Source: Streptomyces griseoaurantiacus (lineage in GTDB: Bacteria > Actinomycetota > Actinomycetes > Streptomycetales > Streptomycetaceae). Taken from it: DNA of 64,000 nucleotides. The stretch lies in NCBI GenBank assembly GCA_014656015.1, contig BNBP01000009.1, positions 81,936 through 145,935 on the forward strand, given 5' to 3'. Positions 48,946 to 57,677 of this stretch are shown here, piece by piece. Positions within the stretch are counted from its first letter, which is position 1. Each line of letters starts with the position of its first letter. Under the pieces are notes generated by a model. It ran no database searches, had not been told where the DNA came from, and saw nothing but the letters and a program-made list of their open reading frames with translations. The translations under genes were made by a program, and so were the position numbers.

Positions 48946-49620
48946 TCACGCCGGCGCGGCCCCGCGCAGCCGTGCCAATTTCTCGCGCACCTCGGTGTGC
49001 AGCGCCTCCCCGGCCGGCGCGAGCCGCGGCAGCAGTTCGCGTTGCGTCGTCGTGGCCCGGAACTCCATCGTCGTCGTCACCCCGTGCCCCGGCCTCCGTA
49101 CGATCTCCACCGCGTCACCGGCCCGAACGGTCCCCTCCTCGAGGACGCGCAGATACGCCCCCGTGAGCCCCGCCTCCGAGAAGCGCTTCACCCAGCCCCG
49201 CTCCCCGAGGTGGCCCTGGAAGGTGCGGCACGGGATGCGGCCGGAGGTCACCTCCAGCAGCGGCCCGCCCTCGCCCCCGACGCGCCACCGCTCACCTATC
49301 TCGGCGTGCGAGAGGTCCAGGCCCTCCGTCGTCAGGTTCTCGCCGAACTCCCCGTCGCGCAGCGGGCGTCCCAGCACGCGCTCCCATTCGTCCAGGTCCT
49401 CCCGCGCGTAGGCGTACACCGCCTGGTCGTTCCCGCCGTGGTGCCGCCGGTCGCACACCGCGTCCCCGGCCAGCCCGCTGCCCCCGACGCCCTTGGGGCC
49501 CGGGGCCGTCACCCGCACCGGCCCCTCCGCCGGCCTCTTGTCGATGCCCGTCAGCCCCTCGGGCTGCGTGGTGTACGGCACGGCGAGGGGGCGTCCCACG
49601 TTCACGCTGAGAACCTTCAT
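48946..49620 (-). CDS. MOSC domain protein (YiiM-like)
   Basis: The 224-aa protein has the MOSC pattern: GLAGDAVCDRRHHGGNDQAVYAYAREDL, EFGENLTTEGLDL and the Cys box VTSGRIPCRTFQGHL. MOSC proteins bind molybdenum cofactor and YiiM-type members reduce N-hydroxylated compounds such as 6-hydroxylaminopurine (known for the family). TACCCT lies 6 nt before the ATG (49627-49632, minus strand). It is divergent from a LysR gene 80 bp away. Confidence 0.9.
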   Translation of the reverse strand: MKVLSVNVGRPLAVPYTTQPEGLTGIDKRPAEGPVRVTAPGPKGVGGSGLAGDAVCDRRHHGGNDQAVYAYAREDLDEWERVLGRPLRDGEFGENLTTEGLDLSHAEIGERWRVGGEGGPLLEVTSGRIPCRTFQGHLGERGWVKRFSEAGLTGAYLRVLEEGTVRAGDAVEIVRRPGHGVTTTMEFRATTTQRELLPRLAPAGEALHTEVREKLARLRGAAPA

Positions 49621-49700
49621 GGCCGCAGGGTAATGGCGGCTCTCTCAAAGTTTCCGCGCATTTTTCGCCGTGCCATCCAAGAAAGCCTTATATTCGTGGG

Positions 49701-50624
49701 GTGATAGAAGCCCGTCATCTCCGCGTGCTGCGCGCCGTGGCCGCCACCGGCTCCTTCTCGGCGGCGGGGCGCCGGCTCGGCTGCACCCAGCCCGCCGTCA
49801 GCCAGCAGATGAAGGCGCTGGAGGCCTCGGTCGGCACGCCGCTCCTCGTGCGCGGCGGCCGGGAGATACGCCTGACCCAGGCCGGCGAGGCCCTCGTCCG
49901 GCACGCCTCGGGCATCCTCGCCGGACTCACGGCCGCGGAGGAGGAGATCGCCGCCATCGCGGGGCTGCGCGCCGGCCGGGTGCGCCTGGTCTCCTTCCCC
50001 AGCGGCAGTTCCACGCTGGTGCCCACCGCCCTCGCCGCCCTGCGTGCCGCGCATCCGGGGACCCGGGTCTCCCTGGAGGAGGCCGAGCCGCCGCGGTCGG
50101 TCGAACTGCTGCGCGCGGGCGACTGCGACGTGGCCCTCGCGTTCCGCTACGCGGGCGCGAGCGGCGCGGAGGAATGGGACGACCTGGTGGTGCGCCCCCT
50201 GCTCGCCGACCGGCTCGTGGCGCTGGTGCCCGAGCGTCACCGGTTGGCCGGGGCCGGTTCCCTCGCCATCGGCGACCTCGCCGAGGAGCCGTGGATCGCG
50301 GGCTGCCCCCGCTGCCGCGGACAGCTCGTCGAGGTGTGCCGCGCCGCCGGCTTCACCCCGCGCATAGATTTCGCGACCGACGACTACCCGGCCGTGGTCG
50401 GCCTGGTCGGCGCGGGCCTCGGCGTGGCCGTCCTGCCGCAGCTCGCGGTCGAGTCCGTACGCCCCCGGGGCGCACGCACGGTGACGCTGGAGCCCGAGGT
50501 GCGGCGCGAGGTCGTCGCGCTCACCCTGCCCGATCTGGCGCAGGTTCCGGCGGTGAAGGCCACGCTGCGGGAACTGTCCCGCGCGGCCGGTCACCGTCGG
50601 GCGGCCACCGACGAGGAGGACTGA
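49701..50624 (+). CDS. LysR-family transcriptional regulator
   Basis: The 307-aa regulator has the N-terminal LysR helix-turn-helix (AATGSFSAAGRRLGCTQPAVSQQMKALE; 14-41) and a periplasmic-binding-like effector domain from about 90. An unusual CPRCRG pair of Cys lies in the effector domain and might be redox- or metal-sensitive. The GTG start is 6 nt after TATATT (49689-49694). It is divergent from the MOSC gene and may regulate it. Confidence 0.93.
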   Translation: MIEARHLRVLRAVAATGSFSAAGRRLGCTQPAVSQQMKALEASVGTPLLVRGGREIRLTQAGEALVRHASGILAGLTAAEEEIAAIAGLRAGRVRLVSFPSGSSTLVPTALAALRAAHPGTRVSLEEAEPPRSVELLRAGDCDVALAFRYAGASGAEEWDDLVVRPLLADRLVALVPERHRLAGAGSLAIGDLAEEPWIAGCPRCRGQLVEVCRAAGFTPRIDFATDDYPAVVGLVGAGLGVAVLPQLAVESVRPRGARTVTLEPEVRREVVALTLPDLAQVPAVKATLRELSRAAGHRRAATDEED

Positions 50625-50704
50625 GGGGCCGCCGGAGGCGCGCGCGTCACCGTCCGGCGGGTTGCCGTTCCCTATATCGCTACTCGGTGATGCGAAACGC
50701 CGAC

Positions 50705-50744
50705 GTATCGGTATCGGCGATGTCGGCAGTATCGGCAGTATCGG
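50705..50744 (+). repeat. GTATCGG repeat cluster at the whiD 3' side
   Basis: GTATCGG occurs at 50705, 50711, 50729 and 50738, with a variant ATGTCGG at 50720; the last three are spaced by 9 bp. The cluster lies between the convergent LysR and whiD stops, in a patch of lower GC. No function is known. Confidence 0.7.
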
Positions 50745-50773
50745 AAGAAACGTTCCTTCAACTGTTCGAGAAA

Positions 50774-51169
50774 CTAATGGTGAGAAAAGCCGGAGTGCGA
50801 GGCGCCCGAGTGCGGGACGCCGTCGTGCGAGGGGGGAGAGGCGTGGTCCTCGCCGCGTGAGGAGGCCGGCGCCGCGGCCGACACCAGGCGGTTCCGCGCG
50901 CGGCCCATGAGTTCCTCGCGCTCGTCCTCCGTCAGCCCGCCCCACACGCCGTACGGCTCGCGCACGGCCAGCGCGTGAGCCGCGCACTCGGCGCGTACGG
51001 GGCACCTCATGCACACCTCCTTGGCCGAGTTCTCACGGGCGCTCCGTGCGGCACCGCGCTCTCCCTCGGGGTGGAAGAAGAGCGAGCTGTCGACCCCGCG
51101 GCAGGCCGCGAGGAGCTGCCAGTCCCACAGATCCGCGTTCGGACCGGGAAGGCGGGAGAAATCTGCCAT
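50774..51169 (-). CDS. whiD: WhiB-like sporulation regulator WhiD
   Basis: The 131-aa iron-sulfur protein has the four Wbl cysteines Cys23, Cys53, Cys56 and Cys62 and the GVWGGL turn (74-79). It matches WhiD, known to be needed for late sporulation in Streptomyces and to contact the principal sigma factor. The ATG at 51169 has GAGGGG upstream. The C-terminal 25 residues are His/Ser-rich. It is divergent from bldM, 454 bp away. Confidence 0.9.
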   Translation of the reverse strand: MADFSRLPGPNADLWDWQLLAACRGVDSSLFFHPEGERGAARSARENSAKEVCMRCPVRAECAAHALAVREPYGVWGGLTEDEREELMGRARNRLVSAAAPASSRGEDHASPPSHDGVPHSGASHSGFSHH

Positions 51170-51462
51170 TGCGTGTCCCCTCGTTGCCGTTCTGAGCGGA
51201 TGTGTGCTCGTGACCGTCCGCACCGTCCGCACCACATCGAGGGCTGTCAGGTCGGTGATGCCCGCGATGCCCATGAGGACGACGTACCACGATCTAAGGA
51301 GATGAAAATATGACTCATTGCGAATCTAGCTCCAGACACCAGCAAACGGGAAGAAAAACGGCCGAATGGGGCACGAGGTGTGAGGAAAGTTGAAGGGTCG
51401 GCCCCGCATGTCTGCACCGTGTCCGCGCCCTCACGTACAGTGCCGAAGGCGGCTCGCTGCAC
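51170..51462. other. whiD side of the whiD-bldM intergenic region
   Basis: This stretch is less GC-rich than its surroundings, especially 51285-51360. It must hold the whiD promoter(s) on the minus strand, but I cannot assign a clear hexamer pair. A possible 27-codon ORF on the plus strand lies within it. Confidence 0.4.
51310..51393 (+). CDS. Possible 27-aa small ORF between whiD and bldM
   Basis: MTHCESSSRHQQTGRKTAEW and seven more residues are encoded after AAGGAG (51296-51301) with an 8-nt spacer, a near-ideal Shine-Dalgarno. Codon use (TCT, AGA, CAA, AAA) is unlike this genome, which argues against a conserved protein. It could be a leader peptide, a recent small gene or chance. Confidence 0.3.
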   Translation: MTHCESSSRHQQTGRKTAEWGTRCEES

Positions 51463-51490
51463 CGTAACTCTTTCGAGTGACCATCGTTGA
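51463..51490 (+). promoter_or_regulatory. Sigma-BldN-dependent promoter of bldM
   Basis: CGTAAC (51463-51468), a 16-nt spacer and CGTTGA (51485-51490) match exactly the sigma-BldN consensus known from bldM p1 in Streptomyces. It lies about 130 nt before the bldM ATG, so bldM is expected to switch on during aerial growth after BldN appears. Confidence 0.92.
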
Positions 51491-51623
51491 GAGTGCGGAT
51501 GGCGGTCGAAGGAATACGCGCTCGGGCAGGTGCATCCACTGCCCACGAGCGCCGACCGCACCGGTGACGATTCGTACCAGCCTGGAGGCTCAAGGTGACG
51601 CGCATCAGCTGCGGAGGGCGGCC

Positions 51624-52235
51624 ATGACATCCGTCCTCGTCTGCGACGACTCCCCGCTTGCCCGAGAGGCGCTCCGCCGCGCGGTCGCGACCGTGCCCGG
51701 CGTGGAGCGCGTGACGACCGCGGCCAACGGCGAGGAAGTCCTCCGCCGCTGGGGAGCGGACCGTTCGGACCTTATTCTGATGGACGTACGCATGCCCGGT
51801 CTGGGCGGCGTCGAGACCGTGCGCCGGCTGCTGTCGGCGGACCCCGGTGCGCGCATCATCATGCTCACCGTCGCCGAGGACCTGGACGGCGTGGCGCTCG
51901 CCGTCGCCGCCGGTGCCCGCGGCTATCTGCACAAGGACGCCTCCCGCGCCGAACTGCGGGCCACCGTCACCCAGGCCCTGGCCGACCCCACCTGGCGGCT
52001 CGCCCCCCGCCGGCTGCGTTCCGCCGAGATGGGCGCCGCGCCCACGCTCACCGCGCGTGAGATCCAGGTCCTGGAGGGCATGAGCCACGGCCGCTCCAAC
52101 GCCGAGATCGGCCGCGAGCTGTTCCTCTCCGAGGACACCGTCAAGACCCACGCCCGGCGGCTGTTCAAGAAGCTCGGCGCCTCGGACCGCGCCCACGCGG
52201 TGGCCCTGGGCTTCCGTTGGGGTCTGGTCCGCTAG
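51624..52235 (+). CDS. bldM: Developmental response regulator BldM
   Basis: The 203-aa protein has a receiver domain (acidic pair Asp8/Asp9, Asp54 in ILMDVRMPG, Lys104) and a C-terminal LuxR-type helix-turn-helix (LTAREIQVLEGMSHGRSNAE). BldM is an atypical orphan regulator: it is known to act as a homodimer and as a heterodimer with WhiI on sporulation genes, without needing phosphorylation. The ATG at 51624 has GGAGGG upstream. The sigma-BldN promoter and its position next to whiD fix the identity. Confidence 0.95.
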   Translation: MTSVLVCDDSPLAREALRRAVATVPGVERVTTAANGEEVLRRWGADRSDLILMDVRMPGLGGVETVRRLLSADPGARIIMLTVAEDLDGVALAVAAGARGYLHKDASRAELRATVTQALADPTWRLAPRRLRSAEMGAAPTLTAREIQVLEGMSHGRSNAEIGRELFLSEDTVKTHARRLFKKLGASDRAHAVALGFRWGLVR

Positions 52236-52261
52236 GTGGACGACCGCGGGGGCACGGGAAA

Positions 52262-52287
52262 CCCCGCCTACCGGCAGGTGGGCGGGG
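52262..52287 (+). terminator. Hairpin after bldM
   Basis: An 11-bp stem (CCCCGCCTACC with GGTGGGCGGGG, one wobble, 52262-52287) with a GGCA loop lies 26 nt after the bldM stop. Confidence 0.7.
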
Positions 52288-52491
52288 GTGGCACGGGGGT
52301 GCGCCGGGCACCTGCCGCCGGTTTCGCCGCGGATGCCGCATCCTTGAGGTGTGGAGTTCCTCGGGGACGAGTCTGTCGAGCGGGAGGGGAGGGCGCAGGA
52401 CATGGCTTCCGGCGCACCTGCTCATAACGCTTCGGTGCACAAGTACGGGCACGGTGTCACGGAGCCCGCGGCACCAAGGCACCATGGACCG

Positions 52492-53067
52492 ATGCGCGAC
52501 GACGAGACGACGGTGATCGGTGCTCTCGTACACCGCGCCGTGGACGGCGACGAGCAGGCCACGCACGACCTGCTCGCCCGCGTCCATCCGCTCGCGCTGC
52601 GCTACTGCCGCACCCGGCTCTCGCGCCTGCCCGGGGACGCCCGCCACTTCGTGGAGGACCTCGCGCAGGAGGTCTGCGTCGCCGTGCTGCTCGCGCTGCC
52701 TCGCTACAAGGACACCGGACGCCCGTTCGAGGCGTTCGTCTTCGCCATCGCCGCGCACAAGGTCGCGGACCTGCAGCGGGCGGCCATGCGCCACCCCGGT
52801 TCCACGGCCGTCCCCTCCGACGAGATGCCGGAACGCGCGGACGATTCGCTCGGCCCGGAGGAGCGCGCCCTGCTCAGCAGCGACGCCGCCTGGGCCAAGA
52901 AACTCCTCGCCAATCTCCCCCAGAACCAGCGGGAGCTGCTCCTGCTGCGCATCGCGGTGGGCCTGACGGCCGAGGAGACGGGCCAGATGCTGGGGATGTC
53001 GCCGGGCGCGGTCAGGGTCGCCCAGCATCGCGCGCTGAGCCGGCTGCGAGCCCTGGCGGAGCAGTAG
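52492..53067 (+). CDS. shbA: RNA polymerase sigma factor ShbA (ECF type)
   Basis: The 191-aa sigma-70-family factor has region 2 ([37 protein letters not shown]) and region 4 ([40 protein letters not shown]). Its place between bldM and guaB matches ShbA, known in Streptomyces to drive transcription of hrdB, the principal sigma gene. The ATG at 52492 is chosen because codon use just upstream looks non-coding; GTG 52351 and ATG 52402 are alternatives that add 47 or 30 residues. Confidence 0.88.
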   Translation: MRDDETTVIGALVHRAVDGDEQATHDLLARVHPLALRYCRTRLSRLPGDARHFVEDLAQEVCVAVLLALPRYKDTGRPFEAFVFAIAAHKVADLQRAAMRHPGSTAVPSDEMPERADDSLGPEERALLSSDAAWAKKLLANLPQNQRELLLLRIAVGLTAEETGQMLGMSPGAVRVAQHRALSRLRALAEQ

Positions 53068-53182
53068 CCGTAGCAGTGGCAATCGCCGGAGCGGAAGTCC
53101 GGCGCGTCACGGCGGAGCGTACGGCGTCCGCCGTGATGCCCCCCACACCTGAACCGGGTGAACGCCCAGGTCACCCGCCGCG

Positions 53183-53206
53183 TACGAAGGTACGAACATA
53201 CGAAGG
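53183..53206 (+). repeat. Three tandem TACGAANN octamers upstream of guaB
   Basis: TACGAAGG, TACGAACA and TACGAAGG lie head to tail, about 90 nt before the guaB ATG. They stand out in a GC-rich gap and lie in the likely promoter zone. Confidence 0.65.
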
Positions 53207-53254
53207 GGGGCGGGCGTCCCGTTCGTGGAATGAGGCGACCGTGCTTCCCGTTAG

Positions 53255-54799
<1,545 letters not shown>

Positions 54800-54837
54800 G
54801 CCCGCGGGCGGGTTCCCCGCGCGGGTGAGGCAGCCGG

Positions 54838-54869
54838 AGGGCGGTCCCGGGAGGTCCCGGGGCCGCCCT
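54838..54869 (+). terminator. Terminator after guaB
   Basis: A 13-bp stem with one wobble (54838-54850 with 54857-54869) and a 6-nt loop is followed by TTCGTCC. Confidence 0.82.
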
Positions 54870-54951
54870 TTCGTCCACCTGCACGGGGGCGCCCGCGCGG
54901 CCGTCGGGGATACTGGAAGGCGCTGCAACGCAACAGGGAAAGGCCACAGAC

Positions 54952-56076
54952 GTGACTGAGATCGAGATCGGGCGCGGCAAGCGCGGCCGCCGGGCGTACG
55001 CCTTCGACGACATCGCCGTCGTCCCCAGCCGCCGTACGCGGGACCCGAAGGAGGTCTCGATCGCCTGGCAGATCGACGCCTACCGGTTCGACCTGCCCTT
55101 CCTGGCCGCCCCCATGGACTCGGTCGTCTCCCCGGCCACCGCGATCCGCATCGGCGAGCTCGGCGGACTCGGGGTGCTCAACCTCGAGGGCCTGTGGACC
55201 AGGTACGAGGACCCGCAGCCCCTGCTCGACGAGATCGTCGGCCTGCCCGCGGAGAACGCCAGCCGCCGACTGCAGGAGATCTACCGGGAGCCCATCAAGG
55301 AAGAGCTGATCGGGCAGCGCATCAAGGAGGTGCGCGACTCCGGCGTCGTCACGGCGGCGGCGCTCTCCCCGCAGCGGACGGCCCAGTTCTCCAAGGCGGT
55401 CGTCGACGCGGGCGTGGACATCTTCGTGATCCGCGGGACGACGGTCTCCGCCGAACACGTCTCCGGTTCGCACGAGCCGCTCAACCTGAAGCAGTTCATC
55501 TACGAACTCGACGTCCCCGTGATCGTCGGCGGCTGCGCCACCTACACCGCGGCCCTGCACCTGATGCGGACGGGCGCGGCCGGCGTCCTGGTGGGCTTCG
55601 GCGGCGGCGCCGCGCACACCACGCGCAACGTGCTCGGCATCCAGGTCCCGATGGCCACCGCGGTCGCCGATGTGGCGGCGGCCCGCCGCGACTACATGGA
55701 CGAGTCCGGCGGCCGGTACGTCCACGTCATCGCGGACGGCGGCGTCGGCTGGTCCGGCGACCTGCCCAAGGCGATCGCCTGCGGCGCCGACTCCGTGATG
55801 ATGGGCTCCCCGCTCGCGCGCGCCACCGACGCGCCGGGCCGCGGGCACCACTGGGGCATGGAGGCGGTCAACGAGGAGCTGCCGCGCGGCCAGAAGGTCG
55901 ACCTCGGCACCGTCGGCACGATCGAGGAGGTCCTCACCGGCCCCTCGCGCATCCCGGACGGCTCCATGAACATCTTCGGCGCCCTGCGCCGCGCCATGGC
56001 CACGACCGGCTACAGCGAGCTGAAGGAGTTCCAGCGCGTCGAGGTGACGGTCGCGGACTCGCAGCACAAGCGGTGA
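54952..56076 (+). CDS. GuaB3-family IMP dehydrogenase-related protein, Cys loop altered
   Basis: The 374-aa protein has the IMPDH/GMPR barrel but no CBS domains. AFDDIAVVPSRRTRDPKEVS opens it. The phosphate/active-site loop that reads GPGSICTTR in guaB reads GGGAAHTTR here, so the nucleophilic Cys is replaced by His222. IADGGVGWSGDLPKAIACGA and MMGSPLARATDAPG follow. GuaB3 proteins of other phyla are reported as GMP reductases (from memory), which also use a Cys, so this copy may be non-catalytic or use another mechanism. GTG start. Confidence 0.85.
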   Translation: MTEIEIGRGKRGRRAYAFDDIAVVPSRRTRDPKEVSIAWQIDAYRFDLPFLAAPMDSVVSPATAIRIGELGGLGVLNLEGLWTRYEDPQPLLDEIVGLPAENASRRLQEIYREPIKEELIGQRIKEVRDSGVVTAAALSPQRTAQFSKAVVDAGVDIFVIRGTTVSAEHVSGSHEPLNLKQFIYELDVPVIVGGCATYTAALHLMRTGAAGVLVGFGGGAAHTTRNVLGIQVPMATAVADVAAARRDYMDESGGRYVHVIADGGVGWSGDLPKAIACGADSVMMGSPLARATDAPGRGHHWGMEAVNEELPRGQKVDLGTVGTIEEVLTGPSRIPDGSMNIFGALRRAMATTGYSELKEFQRVEVTVADSQHKR

Positions 56077-56106
56077 CACCGCGCCGCGCGTGGGCGTGAG
56101 CGCGAG

Positions 56107-56137
56107 AAGGGGCCCGGTCGTGGCGACCGGGCCCCTT
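56107..56137. terminator. Bidirectional terminator between guaB3-like and sugar dehydrogenase genes
   Basis: A perfect 14-bp stem starting AAGGGGCCCGGTCG with a TGG loop (56107-56137) is flanked by A/T on both sides and lies between convergent genes. Confidence 0.9.
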
Positions 56138-56156
56138 CGTACGTCCTCGCGCCCGC

Positions 56157-57401
56157 TCACAAGCGGTGCGCGGCGCCCGTCGGTGCCGCGCCCCGCGTGT
56201 CGAGGAGGAGCTGGGCCTTGACCGACAACCCCTGCAGGTCGTACGTGCGGTGGTGTTGCAGCAGGATCGTCAGATCGGCCTCCGCGACCGCCTCGTAGAG
56301 CGAGTCCGCGCGTGGCACGGGGCGGTCGAGCACGCTCCAGGAGTGCACCAGCGGGTCGTGGTAGCTGACGGAGGCCCCGAGTTCCGTGAGCCGTACGGCG
56401 ATCTCGTGCGCCGGCGAGCCCTTCAGGTCGGCGACGTCCGGTTTGTAGGTGACCCCGAGCAGCAGCACCCGTGCGGCCCGCGCGGACTTGCCGTGCTCGT
56501 TGAGCAGCGCGGCGGCCCGCTGGACGACGTACTGCGGCATGTCGTCGTTGACCTGCTGGGCGAGTTCCACCATGCGCAGCCTGCGGCCGCCGGCCGGGCC
56601 GAGGGGGCCGCCCAGGTCGTCGAGCGGGACGGTGTGACCGCCGACGCCGGGGCCGGGGCGGAAGGCCTGGAAGCCGAAGGGCTTGGTCTCCGCGCAGCGC
56701 ACGACGTCCCACAGGTCGACGCCCAGCTCGTGGCAGAGCACGGCCATCTCGTTGACGAGCGCGATGTTGACGTGCCGGTAGTTGGTCTCCAGGAGCTGCA
56801 CGGTCTCCGCCTCGCGCGGCCCCCGCGCGCGCACCACCTTGTCCGTGAGGCGGCCGTAGAACGCGGCGGCCGACTCGGTGCAGGCGGGGGTCAGTCCGCC
56901 GATCACCTTGGGGGTGTTGGCGGGGGAGAAGCCCCGGTTGCCGGGGTCGACGCGGCTCGGGGAGTACGCCAGGTGGAAGTCGCGGCCCGCGCGCAGTCCG
57001 GACCCCTCCTCCAGCAGCGGGCGCAGGAAGTCCTCCGTGGTGCCGGGGTACACGGCCGACTCGAGGATCACCGTGGTGTGCGGGCGCAGTCGGCTCGCGA
57101 GGGCCCGGGCGGCGGCCTCCACCTGACCCAGGTCGAGCGTGCCGTCCTCGTCCCGCGGAGTGGGGGAACAGATGACGGCGGTGCGGACGCGGCCGAGTTC
57201 GGCGGGGCCCGAGGTGATACGGAAACCGCTCGCATGCATGCGGCGCAGTTCCGCGGCGGTGAGGGAGCCGGCGTCGGGGCCGGTGCGGTACCCGACGGTG
57301 GGAATGCCGGCTGTCACAGCGGCCTGGGCCAGGGGCATGCCCAGGTGACCGAGTCCGATGACGGCGAGATCTGCGGGCATGGAGTGGGCCGTCCTTCCCA
57401 T
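56157..57401 (-). CDS. Nucleotide-sugar dehydrogenase family protein lacking the catalytic Cys
   Basis: The 414-aa protein belongs to the UDP-glucose/UDP-ManNAc dehydrogenase family (WecC-like): Rossmann start LAVIGLGHLGMPLAQAAV, ESAVYPGTTEDFLRPLL, ETKPFGFQAFRPGPGVGGH and LLLGVTYKPDVADLKGSPAH. The nucleophilic Cys that follows GPGxGGH in the family is Thr257 (GGHTVPLDD). Without it the aldehyde-to-acid step should fail. ATG at 57401 or 57380 are both possible starts. It is divergent from glpD. Confidence 0.85.
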   Translation of the reverse strand: MGRTAHSMPADLAVIGLGHLGMPLAQAAVTAGIPTVGYRTGPDAGSLTAAELRRMHASGFRITSGPAELGRVRTAVICSPTPRDEDGTLDLGQVEAAARALASRLRPHTTVILESAVYPGTTEDFLRPLLEEGSGLRAGRDFHLAYSPSRVDPGNRGFSPANTPKVIGGLTPACTESAAAFYGRLTDKVVRARGPREAETVQLLETNYRHVNIALVNEMAVLCHELGVDLWDVVRCAETKPFGFQAFRPGPGVGGHTVPLDDLGGPLGPAGGRRLRMVELAQQVNDDMPQYVVQRAAALLNEHGKSARAARVLLLGVTYKPDVADLKGSPAHEIAVRLTELGASVSYHDPLVHSWSVLDRPVPRADSLYEAVAEADLTILLQHHRTYDLQGLSVKAQLLLDTRGAAPTGAAHRL

Positions 57402-57512
57402 TAACCGGAGCGGGGCAGGCGCGCAAGCGCGGTGGACAGAATGAGCGAGCGCAATGTCAGACTAGGAGTAAATATGACCGAATTGCTGGATTGGTTCGGT
57501 GCGTCTCCCTGA

Positions 57513-57568
57513 GTGTTCCTGCCCGTCCGTGCGTGTTCGTGCGTGTTCACAGGGATGCGTGGGTGTTC
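57513..57568 (+). promoter_or_regulatory. Helically phased GTGTTC repeats upstream of glpD
   Basis: GTGTTC begins at 57513, 57533, 57543 and 57563, so the spacings are 20, 10 and 20 bp, all multiples of a helical turn. The repeats lie 110-165 nt before the glpD GTG, in the divergent gap with the sugar dehydrogenase gene. They look like an operator array; the regulator is unknown. Confidence 0.6.
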
Positions 57569-57677
57569 CGGCTGGTGGCCGAAGTGGGGCGAGGCGGTCA
57601 GAATTGCGGGCATGAGGGATGTGGGCCGGGACTCGCCGCACGGGTGAGGCCGACGCGAGAGACAGCGGGAGGCAGCG

